Below, one piece after another: positions 16,461 to 28,185 of a DNA stretch of 64,000 nucleotides. The position numbers were made by a program, and so were the translations under genes. This DNA is from Gemmatimonas phototrophica (GTDB taxonomy: Bacteria; Latescibacterota; UBA2968; UBA8231). The stretch spans positions 16,023 to 80,022 of the forward strand of contig CAMAVQ010000005.1 of assembly GCA_945861755.1 (NCBI GenBank). The letters are read 5' to 3'. The notes beneath the pieces were generated by a model. The model was not told the DNA's origin. It was given only the letters and a program-made list of their open reading frames with translations, and did not search any database. Each line of letters begins with the position of its first letter. Within the stretch, counting starts at the first letter, position 1.

Positions 16461-16921
16461 GCCTGGCCGCCCAGGCTGGCCAATACATCCTCCACATGGC
16501 CTTCTACCTTGACCTTGCGCCATTCCTCGATCAGTATGCCCTGCTCGTCGATAAGGAAGGTGGACCGTTCAACCCCCATGAACTTCCTGCCGTACATACT
16601 CTTTTCCTTCCACACCCCATACGCTTCGATGGCCTGGTGCTCGGGATCGGCTAGTAGGGGAAAGCTCAGACTGAATTTGTCCCTGAAGCGCTGATGGCTC
16701 TCCACGGAATCCGGGCTGATGCCTAGCACCACGGCCCCCGCCTTTTTGAGCGGCGCCTGTGCGTCGCGAAAATCGCAGGACTCCTTGGTGCAACCGGGGG
16801 TATCATCCTTTGGATAAAAATACAGCACCACCTTCTTGCCTTTGAAATCCGCCAGTTTGACGGTTTGGCCCTCGGCATTGGACAACGAAAACGCCGGGGC
16901 TTTCTTTCCGGTTTGGGTCAT
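16457..16921 (-). CDS. bcp: Thioredoxin-dependent thiol peroxidase (Bcp/PrxQ)
   Basis: Peroxiredoxin of the BCP/PrxQ group that reduces hydroperoxides with thioredoxin. The 154-residue protein has the peroxidatic Cys44 in '[12 protein letters not shown]' and a resolving Cys49 five residues later, typical of alpha-2-linked PrxQ. A GAGGAGG ribosome-binding site precedes the ATG. It is convergent with ppx and downstream of thiL on the same strand with a 50-bp gap. Confidence 0.96.
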   Translation of the reverse strand: MTQTGKKAPAFSLSNAEGQTVKLADFKGKKVVLYFYPKDDTPGCTKESCDFRDAQAPLKKAGAVVLGISPDSVESHQRFRDKFSLSFPLLADPEHQAIEAYGVWKEKSMYGRKFMGVERSTFLIDEQGILIEEWRKVKVEGHVEDVLASLGGQA

Positions 16922-16971
16922 AGGTCCTCCTCAATGCGTTAGGATGGAATCGAACCACTGCAGTACGTCTT

Positions 16972-18012
16972 TCATATTTCCCCGTCCCTACTGGAAAAAT
17001 GGTCCCAGCCTCGGGCGCGGAGCAGACGGTGTGAGCCGTTCTCGCCTTCGATTTCCAGGCAATCACGTTCGGGCGTGATCACCCCCACCTGATGCACGGG
17101 CACCTGGTTCACTCCAGCTACACCCCGCTTCACCGCCTCGACCTGCTCCGGCGCACAGGTCACGATCAATTCGTAGTCATCACTGGGGCCCAGGAACCAT
17201 TGCACCGGGTCCTCCCCCCATTCAGCGGTCGCCGCACGCAGGGCCGGGCTGAGGGGCAACTGGCCTGCCCATAACCGGGCACCCACGCTGCTAGCGGCAC
17301 ATAGATGCCCCAGATCCCCGAGGAAACCATCGCTGGTATCAATGGCCGCGCTGACCAAGCTCTGGCCGGCCAGAGCCCTGCCCTCGCCCACCCTGGGCAC
17401 CGGACTGGTGTATGCCTGCACCAGGGGATGGTCCTCTAGTCCCCCGTCCTGGCCGCGCTCTTGCAGAAGGCGCAGACCTGCTGCTGCCTGGCCCGGATAC
17501 CCGGTGACGAGTATCGCCTGTCCCGGACGGGCCCCGGTGCGGCGCAGCGCCTGACCGGCAGGCACCTCTCCCATCAGGGTGATGGAGATGAACTGGCTGC
17601 CATCAACCTGGGTCATGTTCCCGCCGACAATGGCGGCATCCCAGGGATTGAGGGCCGCGGCGAATCCTCGGTACCAATCCTCGACGTCCTCCACCTGGGT
17701 ATCTCCCCGCAACCCCAGGGCTACTAGGGCATAACGCGGTTGTCCTCCCATGGCGGCGATATCGCTCAGGTTCACCGCCATGGCCCGCTGGCCCAACTGG
17801 AAAGGCGAGAGGTACTCGGACAGATAGTGTCTGCCTTCGGCCAGTACATCGCAGGTAACCGCCCACTGGCACCCCGGCTGGGCCTGGAGCAAGGCCGCAT
17901 CATCGCCGATGCCCAAGCTCAGGCCTGGTGGTCGACATCCCTCCCGATCCAATAGCTGACGGAGCCGGTCGATGAGCCCGAATTCCCCTATTTCCGCGAT
18001 CTTTTTGTCCAC
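16972..18012 (-). CDS. thiL: Thiamine-monophosphate kinase
   Basis: Phosphorylates thiamine monophosphate to the active pyrophosphate. The 346-residue protein has the family N-terminus 'IAEIGEFGLIDRL', the metal-binding 'GIGDDAALL', 'VNLSDIAAMGGQPRYALVALGL', 'VGGNMTQ', and the substrate-site 'AIDTSDGFLGDLGHLC'. The GTG at 18012 with AAGGAG upstream is preferred to a start seven residues earlier. The gene is divergent from the YchF-like gene. Confidence 0.95.
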   Translation of the reverse strand: MDKKIAEIGEFGLIDRLRQLLDREGCRPPGLSLGIGDDAALLQAQPGCQWAVTCDVLAEGRHYLSEYLSPFQLGQRAMAVNLSDIAAMGGQPRYALVALGLRGDTQVEDVEDWYRGFAAALNPWDAAIVGGNMTQVDGSQFISITLMGEVPAGQALRRTGARPGQAILVTGYPGQAAAGLRLLQERGQDGGLEDHPLVQAYTSPVPRVGEGRALAGQSLVSAAIDTSDGFLGDLGHLCAASSVGARLWAGQLPLSPALRAATAEWGEDPVQWFLGPSDDYELIVTCAPEQVEAVKRGVAGVNQVPVHQVGVITPERDCLEIEGENGSHRLLRARGWDHFSSRDGEI

Positions 18013-18135
18013 TGTTCTCCTTCCGCGCCGCATCGAATATACGACCCTCCTTCGGCCTCGGTAAGGCAGGGTGCTGTTGCGCCAGCCAGCCCCGAGCGCG
18101 TTTTTATCCTTTCCCCTCGCGAAAGGAAACCCTGC

Positions 18136-19182
18136 ATGAAACTTGGTCTGGTCGGCTTTCCCCAGGTAGGCAAGCGCACCCTTTTTCGCTTGCTCACCGG
18201 GCAGGAACTCAACAAGAGCGGCGTGGGTCTAGCCCGGGTCCGCGATCCCCGCTTCGACTGGCTGGTCCAGCTGTACCAGCCGGCCAAGGCCACCCCAGCC
18301 CAACTCGAGTTTGCCCTGGTCCCGGACCTGGGGGAAAAGGGCAACGCTGATGCCTTCAAGGCCCTCGAAAAGGTAGACGTGGTGTGCCACTTGGTTCGCG
18401 GCTTCGCCGACGATTCGGTTTTCCACCTGGCCGGATCGGTCGCCCCCGAACGCGATATCCGCCACCTGGAGGAGGAACTCCACCTAGCAGACCTGATCTT
18501 CATTGAAAAAAGGCGGGAACGCCTGCTGAAGGAGAGCAAGCTGAAGGGGGACGCCCAGAAAGCCGCCCAGGAAGAGGAATTACTCGTCCGTTTCCAAGCT
18601 CACCTCGAGGGAGGTAGTCCTCTGCGCAGCCTGTCGCTGTCTGAAGACGACGAAAAACTCATTGCCAGCTATCCTTTCCTCACCCTCAAGCCAGTGCTCA
18701 TCGTCCTCAATCTCGGCGAAGATCAGCTAGAGGACGCGGGTTTGGTTGAGCAGCTGAGAGCCGCCTTTCCGAGCCAGGGGTACGAATGGGTGGCGGTTTC
18801 GGCGCGTATCGAGGAGGAATTGGCCCAGCTCGACGCCGAGGAGCGCCAGGCCTTCCTCAAGGAATTGGGGCAGGAGGAGCCGGCCCTCGACCGACTCACC
18901 CAGGTCTGTTACCAGGCGCTGGGCTTGATCTCCTTTTTCACCGTGGGAGAGGACGAGGTGCGGGCCTGGACCATCCGCCGCGGTTCCCTGGCCCCGCAGG
19001 CCGGGCGCGTCATCCATTCCGACATCGAACGAGGCTTTATTCGCGCTGAAGTGATGAGGTACCAGGATCTCTTTGCGTTGGGGAGTGAATTAAAAATCAA
19101 GGAGGCGGGAAAATTGATGCAAAAAGGCCGCGACTACCAGGTGGAGGACGCGGATATTTTCCACTTCCTGTTCAAAGTCTGA
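18136..19182 (+). CDS. YchF/DUF933-family protein with degenerate GTPase motifs
   Basis: Homologue of the Obg-like ATPase YchF. The C-terminal TGS-type DUF933 part is well kept: 'GLISFFTVGEDEVRAWTI', 'VIHSDIERGFIRAEVMRY', 'VEDADIFHFLFKV'. So are 'FLTLKPVLIVLN' and the ADL helix region. The G domain is not. The P-loop reads 'GFPQVGKRTLF', with Arg14 where Ser/Thr must bind Mg2+. The switch I 'PF-TI' segment is missing, and the DxxG region reads 'LVPDLGEKGNAD'. At 348 residues it is about 15 shorter than YchF, all lost from the G domain. It is therefore probably a non-hydrolysing paralogue, perhaps ribosome-associated like YchF. A second, normal YchF elsewhere in the genome is expected but not shown. 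Confidence 0.85.
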   Translation: MKLGLVGFPQVGKRTLFRLLTGQELNKSGVGLARVRDPRFDWLVQLYQPAKATPAQLEFALVPDLGEKGNADAFKALEKVDVVCHLVRGFADDSVFHLAGSVAPERDIRHLEEELHLADLIFIEKRRERLLKESKLKGDAQKAAQEEELLVRFQAHLEGGSPLRSLSLSEDDEKLIASYPFLTLKPVLIVLNLGEDQLEDAGLVEQLRAAFPSQGYEWVAVSARIEEELAQLDAEERQAFLKELGQEEPALDRLTQVCYQALGLISFFTVGEDEVRAWTIRRGSLAPQAGRVIHSDIERGFIRAEVMRYQDLFALGSELKIKEAGKLMQKGRDYQVEDADIFHFLFKV

Positions 19183-19198
19183 ACTGAGGCGCCCGAAC

Positions 19199-20374
19199 TC
19201 AGCTTCCGGGGGCAGCTCCTCTCCTCCGCCCCCAGAGGTGCTTCCTGCCTTTCCAGGTGAACAGGCCTAGACTGCCGAGCAGACCGGCCAGCACCAAGAA
19301 AAAGGGCTGCACCAGGGTCCACCACGGGAAAAAACGCCGCAGCTCCCGGCGGTTGAAAAAACCAGTGGCCCGCCAGCAGAGCATGCCTTCGGCCAGCACC
19401 TTCCCCCCCCACACCACCCCGGCACCCCGTGGACTCAGCCCTCCGGTCAAAACCAAGAGCGGCGTGAGGGCCAGCAGCAGGTTGACGCTGAACGCCACGC
19501 CGATGTAGGCGAAAAAACCCGGATTCAGCAAGAGCTGATACGGGGCATTGGAGGCCCAGCGGGCCCGCTGGGCCCAAAAGGCGCTCCACGAGGGAAGGGC
19601 GGGGTGAACCACGAAGGTATCAGCCGAGGTGGCAAAGGCGATGCGCCCACCTCCTTGCCGCCTGATCAGCTGCAGGAGCAGGACATCGTCGCCGGAGGCG
19701 CGGTGTTGCACGGGTCCGTACCCGCCCACCTGGGTGAAGGCCTCGCGGCGAAAAGCCAGGTTCTGCCCCGAGGCCGCCAGGGCGCACCCTTGTCCGGCAC
19801 TTCCCAAGGCCGCACCCATCAAGTTGAGGAAGTCGATGGCCTCCAGACCCCATCGCAGCCCTTTGGCCTCCCCCGGTCTGCCGATCTGGGAAAAACCCAC
19901 CACCATCTGCACCTCGGGTCCGAATTGGGCTGCCATGCCCGCCACCCAAGCGCAGGGCACCTGGCAATCCCCGTCGGTGGTCAGGATGATCTCCCCCCTT
20001 GCCGCGGCAATTCCCTGGCTAAGGGCCGCCTTTTTCCCCGAGCCCGTCCCCCGGAGTAGGCGCAGGCGCAGCGGACCACCGATGCGGGCCACGACGCGGG
20101 CCGCAGTGTCATCGGCAGAGCCGTCGTCGACCACGATCACCTCCCAGCACTCGGCGGGGTAGGTCTGCGCCGCCAACGCCTGCAGCAGGGTGTCGACACG
20201 GCTTTCCTCGTCCCGCACCGCCACCACCACGGAGACTTGGGGGGTCCCCTGCCCAGTCGCCGGCTGCGGAGTGATGCCTCGCCAGAACCAGCCAAGGCCC
20301 AGGATATAGGCGGAGGTGACCAGAACCAGCAGCGCCTGGAAATCGGGCTGCCAGTCGCTCAGAAAGGTTTCCAT
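19199..20374 (-). CDS. Membrane-anchored family 2 glycosyltransferase
   Basis: GT2 enzyme with an N-terminal membrane helix (about 10-33), a catalytic GT-A domain, and two to three C-terminal membrane helices. The signatures are 'VSVVVAVRDEESRVDTLL', 'EVIVVDDGSADDT', the DxD-like 'TTDGDC', and 'WAQRARWASN', an (R/Q)xxRW-type motif of processive enzymes. The donor and product are unknown. It is the last gene of a four-gene minus-strand cluster: Wzi-like barrel, GT2, radical SAM protein, GT2. Confidence 0.87.
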   Translation of the reverse strand: METFLSDWQPDFQALLVLVTSAYILGLGWFWRGITPQPATGQGTPQVSVVVAVRDEESRVDTLLQALAAQTYPAECWEVIVVDDGSADDTAARVVARIGGPLRLRLLRGTGSGKKAALSQGIAAARGEIILTTDGDCQVPCAWVAGMAAQFGPEVQMVVGFSQIGRPGEAKGLRWGLEAIDFLNLMGAALGSAGQGCALAASGQNLAFRREAFTQVGGYGPVQHRASGDDVLLLQLIRRQGGGRIAFATSADTFVVHPALPSWSAFWAQRARWASNAPYQLLLNPGFFAYIGVAFSVNLLLALTPLLVLTGGLSPRGAGVVWGGKVLAEGMLCWRATGFFNRRELRRFFPWWTLVQPFFLVLAGLLGSLGLFTWKGRKHLWGRRRGAAPGS

Positions 20375-20392
20375 GCGGGTGGGGGAAAAACG

Positions 20393-21460
20393 CTAACCGC
20401 GCAGCTCGTCGACCATCGAGAACATCCCGCGGTATCCCTCGGAACAATTGCGGCACATGGGGATACCCAGGCGATCGTCTAAAAGGCGCTGACGGAAATC
20501 CATGTACGCCCGGCCCCGCCAGATTTGGCGAAAATCCCCGCCGGCAAAGGCCTTGCCCATCTCGAAGTCCACGTCCTTGTCGAAACAACAAGGAGCCACC
20601 GCGCCATTCCAGTTGACCATCGAGCTGTACCAGAGCACCTTGCAGCCACGGGCGGGCTGACCTTTGACGGCCAGTTCTCCCGCGGTGGAATCGTAGCGAC
20701 GGAAGGCTTCGCTGTCAGGCAGGAACACCGCAGCCTCTTCCTGGGTGTAGACCTGGGCGGTCTTGACCAGAAACTTGTCCGCCCCCAGCTCGCGGGCCAG
20801 ACGCTCGGCCTCCTGCACTTCACCTTGGTTGTGTTTAAAAACGATGAACTGGAGGTTGACCAAGGGGGTGGTCCGGCCCAGATCTTTCTTAGCCTGGGTC
20901 AGCAGGCGGACCCCGGTGAAGACCTTCTCGATCTTACCGCCTACTCGGTAGCGTTCGTAGGTCTCCTGGTCGACCCCGTCGAGCGAGACGATGATCTCGT
21001 CCAGGCCGGCTTCCACCAGCGCGCGGGCTTGCTCGGGGGTCCGGATATAATGGCCATTGGTGCTGGTGAGGGTGGGAATGCGCTTCTGGCGGGCATAGCG
21101 CACCATCTCGGTGAAGCAGGGGTTGATGAAAGGTTCCCCCTGGTTCCACAGCATTAACAGGATCAACTTGTCGCCTACTTGGTCGATCAGGCGCTGAAAA
21201 TCCTGCAGGTCCATCTTGCCGCGTGGCCGGGTCATCTGACCGTTTCCAGATGGACAGAGGGGACACTTGAGGTTGCAGAAGTTGGTGGGCTCAACCATCA
21301 GCATAAAAGGCTGACCCCAGACCACCGGCCGACCGAGGATCCGCGACAGGCCCAAGGAACTCAGGACCTTGGTGAAGTTCCACAGCCGTTTCCAGGAAAA
21401 GGCATATCCGTAGCGCTCCAGTAAACGCGGAATAACTTTGGGACTTAACAGAAACGCCAT
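20393..21460 (-). CDS. Radical SAM protein with SPASM domain
   Basis: The 355-residue protein has the radical-SAM [4Fe-4S] motif CNLKCPLC at about 60-67, the downstream 'LWNQGEPFINP' glycine-rich stretch and 'TSTNGHYI'. The C-terminal SPASM-like region carries more cysteines ('GCKVLWYSSMVNWNGAVAPCC', 'CRNCSEGYRG'). SPASM enzymes modify peptides or sugars, and related proteins act in cell-envelope and glycan clusters. It sits between two GT2 genes with 18-22 bp gaps, so a role in modifying the glycan built by them is the best inference. Confidence 0.87.
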   Translation of the reverse strand: MAFLLSPKVIPRLLERYGYAFSWKRLWNFTKVLSSLGLSRILGRPVVWGQPFMLMVEPTNFCNLKCPLCPSGNGQMTRPRGKMDLQDFQRLIDQVGDKLILLMLWNQGEPFINPCFTEMVRYARQKRIPTLTSTNGHYIRTPEQARALVEAGLDEIIVSLDGVDQETYERYRVGGKIEKVFTGVRLLTQAKKDLGRTTPLVNLQFIVFKHNQGEVQEAERLARELGADKFLVKTAQVYTQEEAAVFLPDSEAFRRYDSTAGELAVKGQPARGCKVLWYSSMVNWNGAVAPCCFDKDVDFEMGKAFAGGDFRQIWRGRAYMDFRQRLLDDRLGIPMCRNCSEGYRGMFSMVDELRG

Positions 21461-21482
21461 TTTCCTCCCGGGGAAACGGACC

Positions 21483-22565
21483 TCATTTCCAGCGGAACCA
21501 CCCCAGCCGCCCGGCCAGGGTGAAGACCAAGACGTATGGAATATACAACACTTCGAGAAATGGCAAATGGTGCAAGAGTTTTCGCTCTCCAGGGCGCGGG
21601 GCGTATCGCCAGAGCAGGATCAGATCGGCGAGCCAACGCGTTCCCCAAATCACCAGAAAAAGTAGCTCCGCTCTTCCCAGCACTAGCTTGGCCATTCCCA
21701 CCAGCAAGAGCAGATGGAAAAGATAGACCGCCGTACCCAGGAGCAATGCCGGCCCCTGGTAATGCCCCGCCTTTGAGGCGTGCCTCAGTTTCTGCTGGAG
21801 GAGGGCCCTCCAGGTCTGGGGACCAGGGCTGCAATCGACCACACAGGCATTGTGGACAATTTTCCAGGACGTGCGGGCCACCAGACGGAGAAAATACACG
21901 TCGTCCCCGCCGATCAGATGGCCAATAGCAGAAAAGCCGCCTACTTGCTCATAGACCTCGCGCCGGTACGCAAGATTTCGGCCGGTGCAGGAGAGCGGCC
22001 GGCCCATGCCCATGCTGCCAGCACCCAGAGCTCCCACCGCCAGATTGTCGAGGGCGAGAACCCCCTGCCTGAGCCCAGGACTGGGCAGGGGAAAGGCGTG
22101 GCCGGCGACCAAACCCACCTGAGGACTGAAGAGGGCGACCGTGCGGCGCACCCAGTCTGGGGGAGGTTGGCAATCGGCATCCGTGAAGAGCAGTAGGTCC
22201 CCTCCGCTGGCATCGATGCCGGCCGCCAGGGCACTTTTCTTGGGGCAGCGAAAACGCGGTTCGCGACCAGCCCGCACCAGCTTCAACTGCTCACCGCAGC
22301 GCGCTTCGACCAAGGGGGCCGTCTGGTCCGTCGAGCGATCATCCACCACCACCACCTCCCACGATCCCCCGTAATCCTGGACCTGCAGGGCATCAAGACA
22401 GGCAGTGACCTGAGCCTCTTCGTTGCGGGCGGCCACGATCACGCTGACCTGGGGACGGTCCTGGACGGTCTGGGCCGGCTGCCGGCCCAGACCCATATTC
22501 AGCCACAGCAGCGCCGCCAGGTACACCGCGCCACTGCTCAGGAGCAGAACCTCCCAAAGCCCCAT
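21483..22565 (-). CDS. Membrane-anchored family 2 glycosyltransferase
   Basis: Second GT2 of the cluster, 360 residues, with an N-terminal membrane helix, 'VSVIVAARNEEAQVTACL', 'EVVVVDDRSTDQT', the metal-binding 'LFTDADCQPPPDW', and C-terminal hydrophobic helices. The late (R/Q)xxRW motif is replaced by 'LLQQKLRHASK', related but not identical to that of the neighbouring GT2. It is clearly paralogous to the other GT2 gene yet diverged, so the two probably add different sugars. Confidence 0.86.
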   Translation of the reverse strand: MGLWEVLLLSSGAVYLAALLWLNMGLGRQPAQTVQDRPQVSVIVAARNEEAQVTACLDALQVQDYGGSWEVVVVDDRSTDQTAPLVEARCGEQLKLVRAGREPRFRCPKKSALAAGIDASGGDLLLFTDADCQPPPDWVRRTVALFSPQVGLVAGHAFPLPSPGLRQGVLALDNLAVGALGAGSMGMGRPLSCTGRNLAYRREVYEQVGGFSAIGHLIGGDDVYFLRLVARTSWKIVHNACVVDCSPGPQTWRALLQQKLRHASKAGHYQGPALLLGTAVYLFHLLLLVGMAKLVLGRAELLFLVIWGTRWLADLILLWRYAPRPGERKLLHHLPFLEVLYIPYVLVFTLAGRLGWFRWK

Positions 22566-22571
22566 GGCGCC

Positions 22572-25612
<3,041 letters not shown>

Positions 25613-25621
25613 GCCGGGACA

Positions 25622-26857
25622 CTAGACCACTGGGGCCGGGGTCTGGGGCCTCAGGTGCCGGCTCCACCAGCCGATCAGACGCAGACAGAGCTGCCCGGCG
25701 GCCACGGCCCCCAGCAGCGCGATGCCCGCCTCTGCGGGTAAAACTCGCATCAGACTGGCCGCCAGGGCTAGTCCCACATCGTCCAGATCGATGCCGCCGG
25801 CCGGCACTGGGCGTTGGCCCCGGTGGGGGCGTTCTGCCGGGACATAACGCACCTCCAGACGGCTGCTCAACCGGGCGGCCAGTCGCAGCACCAGCACCAG
25901 TAGCGCCGCCCAGGCAAAGACACCCAAGTTGACGCCACCAGCCAAAACCCCCTCGCCGAGGAACCAACCACAGCCAAAGAGCAGGGCGCTCTGGGCAAAA
26001 CCATAACTCCCGGACATGGCCTCCAGGATGTCCAGCCGGCGCAGGGTGGCATTGATCAGCCAGGCACCCGCCAGCAGCCCCACCCAAAGGGGTTCCAATC
26101 CCAGCGCCGCGGCGACGCCCCCTCCTAAGAGCACCACTCCGGCCAGCAAATAACAGATCACCCAGCCATCGAACTGGTCGCGGGTGGCGAGGTCCCCCAA
26201 CAAACCAATCAGACACCCCAGCAAGGTGCTCCAGCACAGCTTGCCCACTGGGCTGTCTACCGTCAGGTTATGTTGGGCAAATTCCAGGGAGGCCAGCGGG
26301 AAGGCATCGCCGTACAATTGGCTAATGCCCAGTGCCGCCAACATCGCACCGCAAAGGGCCGCCAAAGGGGGACGCCCCGCCTGCTGTTCGGCGCCGGCAG
26401 CGGAGATCCCCACCATACAGATGCCGCAGACCACCTCGAGCGCTGACCCGCTGAAGTAGATGGAGCCGACCTGGGGAAATTGGTTGACGAGAAAGGCGGC
26501 AAGCAACACCGCGGCCATAGCGAGGCCTGCCTGCCCTCCCTCTATTAGGAGCCCCAGGAACCGGTGTTGGTATTCCCGACGCAGGTCAAAGGTGCAGCCG
26601 GCGGCTAAGCCAATCCACCCACCACAAAAAACCAAGACCACCGAAAGGAGCGCGGCAAAGGAAGGGGCCAGTTGGGGCAGGAAGGTGTATCCAGACACCA
26701 CCCCGGCCAGGCCATAGTGCAACCGGGGAGCGGTGAGGGGTGCCCAGAACTCGGTTCCCAGGTGCCTGGCCTGCTGTGCCAGCATCCGGAGCCCTGCGAT
26801 CAGAACCAAGCCCAGGCCAAAACGCCCCAGATCGATGAGGTCGGGGGCCATCATCAC
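25622..26857 (-). CDS. Multi-pass membrane protein, possibly antiporter-like
   Basis: A 411-residue protein with about ten to twelve hydrophobic helices. The repeat of two helix bundles and 'GGWIGLAAGCTFDLRREYQHR' is reminiscent of the CPA cation/proton antiporter fold, but the charged Asp pair of the ion site is not evident, so any transport function is doubtful. A polar loop at about 335-360 is followed by two final helices. It has three tandem possible start codons near 26851-26857 without a strong ribosome-binding site. It follows ssb by 14 bp on the same strand. Confidence 0.6.
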   Translation of the reverse strand: MMMAPDLIDLGRFGLGLVLIAGLRMLAQQARHLGTEFWAPLTAPRLHYGLAGVVSGYTFLPQLAPSFAALLSVVLVFCGGWIGLAAGCTFDLRREYQHRFLGLLIEGGQAGLAMAAVLLAAFLVNQFPQVGSIYFSGSALEVVCGICMVGISAAGAEQQAGRPPLAALCGAMLAALGISQLYGDAFPLASLEFAQHNLTVDSPVGKLCWSTLLGCLIGLLGDLATRDQFDGWVICYLLAGVVLLGGGVAAALGLEPLWVGLLAGAWLINATLRRLDILEAMSGSYGFAQSALLFGCGWFLGEGVLAGGVNLGVFAWAALLVLVLRLAARLSSRLEVRYVPAERPHRGQRPVPAGGIDLDDVGLALAASLMRVLPAEAGIALLGAVAAGQLCLRLIGWWSRHLRPQTPAPVV

Positions 26858-26871
26858 CGGTGAGGGATTGC

Positions 26872-27327
26872 TCAGAAAGGCAGGTCGTCGTCGGCCATCG
26901 GTGCCCCCCCGGGAGGACCGGCGTCGCTACTACTAGGGGCCCCGGCGCCTGGATGCCCAGTATCCCCGCTGAAGCCGCCATCCCCGCCCCGCCCGTCGAG
27001 CATCTGCATATCGTCGACGACAACTTCCGTCATGTACCGTTTCTGCCCGTTGGGGTCATCCCAGGAACGGGTCTGCAAGCGGCCCTCCACGTAAATCTTG
27101 CTGCCTTTCTTGAGGTACTGGCCAGCGATTTCCGCCAACTTGCGCCACAGCACCAGGCGGTGCCATTCGGTGCGCTCCTGCTTTTGACCGCTGACCTTGT
27201 CGGTCCAGCTCTCCGAGGTAGCCAAGCTGAAATTTGCGACCGGCGCCCCGCTGGCCGTGTACTTGACCTCCGGGTCAGAGCCGATGTTGCCAATCAGAAT
27301 GACCTTGTTGACACCGCCGCGCGACAT
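26872..27327 (-). CDS. ssb: Single-stranded DNA-binding protein
   Basis: SSB protects single-stranded DNA and recruits repair and replication partners. The 151-residue protein has the OB-fold start '[19 protein letters not shown]', '[21 protein letters not shown]', '[10 protein letters not shown]', a Gly-rich linker, and the acidic interaction tip 'DDDLPF'. The ATG at 27327 has GGAG eight bases upstream and is preferred over an upstream GTG. A candidate promoter lies upstream; the response-regulator gene is divergent. Confidence 0.96.
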   Translation of the reverse strand: MSRGGVNKVILIGNIGSDPEVKYTASGAPVANFSLATSESWTDKVSGQKQERTEWHRLVLWRKLAEIAGQYLKKGSKIYVEGRLQTRSWDDPNGQKRYMTEVVVDDMQMLDGRGGDGGFSGDTGHPGAGAPSSSDAGPPGGAPMADDDLPF

Positions 27328-27403
27328 AAGTAGCACTCCGATCGAAAGAATGGAGAGGATGGGGTCCGCCCTCCGTACTGTACTACCGGTTTCGGGGGAT
27401 CAT

Positions 27404-27432
27404 ATGTTAATACTGCCGGCGAACCGAGTCAA
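27404..27432 (-). promoter_or_regulatory. Candidate ssb promoter
   Basis: On the minus strand TTGACT (27427-27432), 17 bp, TAACAT (27404-27409), about 77 bp before the ssb ATG. Confidence 0.5.
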
Positions 27433-27480
27433 GCACAAGCAGGATTTGACACCTCCCATTCCGCACCTAGATTTCACCAC

Positions 27481-27864
27481 ATGGCAAAGTTCAAACTGCT
27501 TTTTGTAGATGACGAGGTCGATTTCCTGAGCACCATTGAGGAGTTTTTCTCCGGCCTGGGGTATACCGTCGTCACGGCCAGCAATGGTCCGCAGGGCCTG
27601 CTGCGCCTGAAAGAGACCCTGCCGGACCTGGTTTTTCTCGATATCTCCATGCCCCACATGGACGGCAGCGAAACCCTACGCCTTATCCGCGAGCTTGACC
27701 CGAAAGTCCAGGTGATCATCGTCTCCGGGTACGCTTCGGAAAATCTGGCCAGGGAATTATTGGCCCAGGGGGCCTACGATTTTTTCCAGAAACCCATCGA
27801 CCTGTTCCAACTGCACCACACCATCGAGCGCCTGGTTATGCTCAAGGATCTGGCCGAATACTGA
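27481..27864 (+). CDS. Single-domain response regulator (CheY-like)
   Basis: A stand-alone receiver domain of 127 residues with the acidic pair D10-D11, phospho-acceptor D54 in 'VFLDISMPHMDG', the switch 'IIVSGYAS', and K104 in 'FFQKPID'. All phosphorylation residues are intact, unlike the receiver of the window's diguanylate cyclase. No histidine kinase or output domain is adjacent. It could relay phosphate or interact with a motor or polarity protein; fliM lies 5 kb away. ftsA follows after a 320-bp gap with a candidate small RNA. Confidence 0.92.
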   Translation: MAKFKLLFVDDEVDFLSTIEEFFSGLGYTVVTASNGPQGLLRLKETLPDLVFLDISMPHMDGSETLRLIRELDPKVQVIIVSGYASENLARELLAQGAYDFFQKPIDLFQLHHTIERLVMLKDLAEY

Positions 27865-27914
27865 GCGACCAGGCCGAAGATGAGCTAAATCGCCCCTCAG
27901 AAAACGGAAACTGC

Positions 27915-27943
27915 TTGACTTTCCCAGCCACCCTTCTTATCCT
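27915..27943 (+). promoter_or_regulatory. Promoter for a small RNA or the ftsA leader
   Basis: TTGACT (27915-27920), 17 bp, TATCCT (27938-27943), followed by an A-rich start region. Predicted transcription begins near 27950. Confidence 0.6.
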
Positions 27944-27949
27944 AAAAAA

Positions 27950-28030
27950 AGACTCGCTGATGACTAATTTGCGACTGGGTCTCCCCCCTGCCGCAAAGAC
28001 AAATTGTTCTCTTCAGCCAGTCGCTTTTTT
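27950..28030 (+). ncRNA. Candidate small RNA of about 80 nt or ftsA leader attenuator
   Basis: From the predicted start near 27950 the transcript would fold an 8-bp stem, GCGACTGG (27971-27978) with CCAGTCGC (28017-28024), enclosing a second short stem, GTCT (27979-27982) with AGAC (27997-28000). It ends with six T residues (28025-28030). This is the layout of a free small RNA with its own intrinsic terminator, or of an attenuator in the ftsA leader. It matches no family I recognise. Confidence 0.4.
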
Positions 28031-28185
28031 GTTCTAAGACCTCCGAATCCTCCCCCCGGTTTTTGTCTCTGCGCCACCGCACTCCCCACTGTTATTGAGC
28101 CAAGACTTTCACTCCTCCAATTTGCGATTGCCGGCCGGGGCCCTGCAGCCTCGTGGCGATCCTTTGCATCTCGGGTCACTGCCTT

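Larger units (their letters stand above)
27865..28185 (+). other. 320-bp intergenic stretch before ftsA
   Basis: No gene is visible in this gap. It contains a consensus-like promoter (27915-27943), a structured T-tailed hairpin (27971-28030) and a 9-nt direct repeat, AATTTGCGA, at about 27966 and 28118. The last 150 bases before ftsA are pyrimidine-rich with no clear hairpin, and the ftsA start lacks a good ribosome-binding site. Confidence 0.5.
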
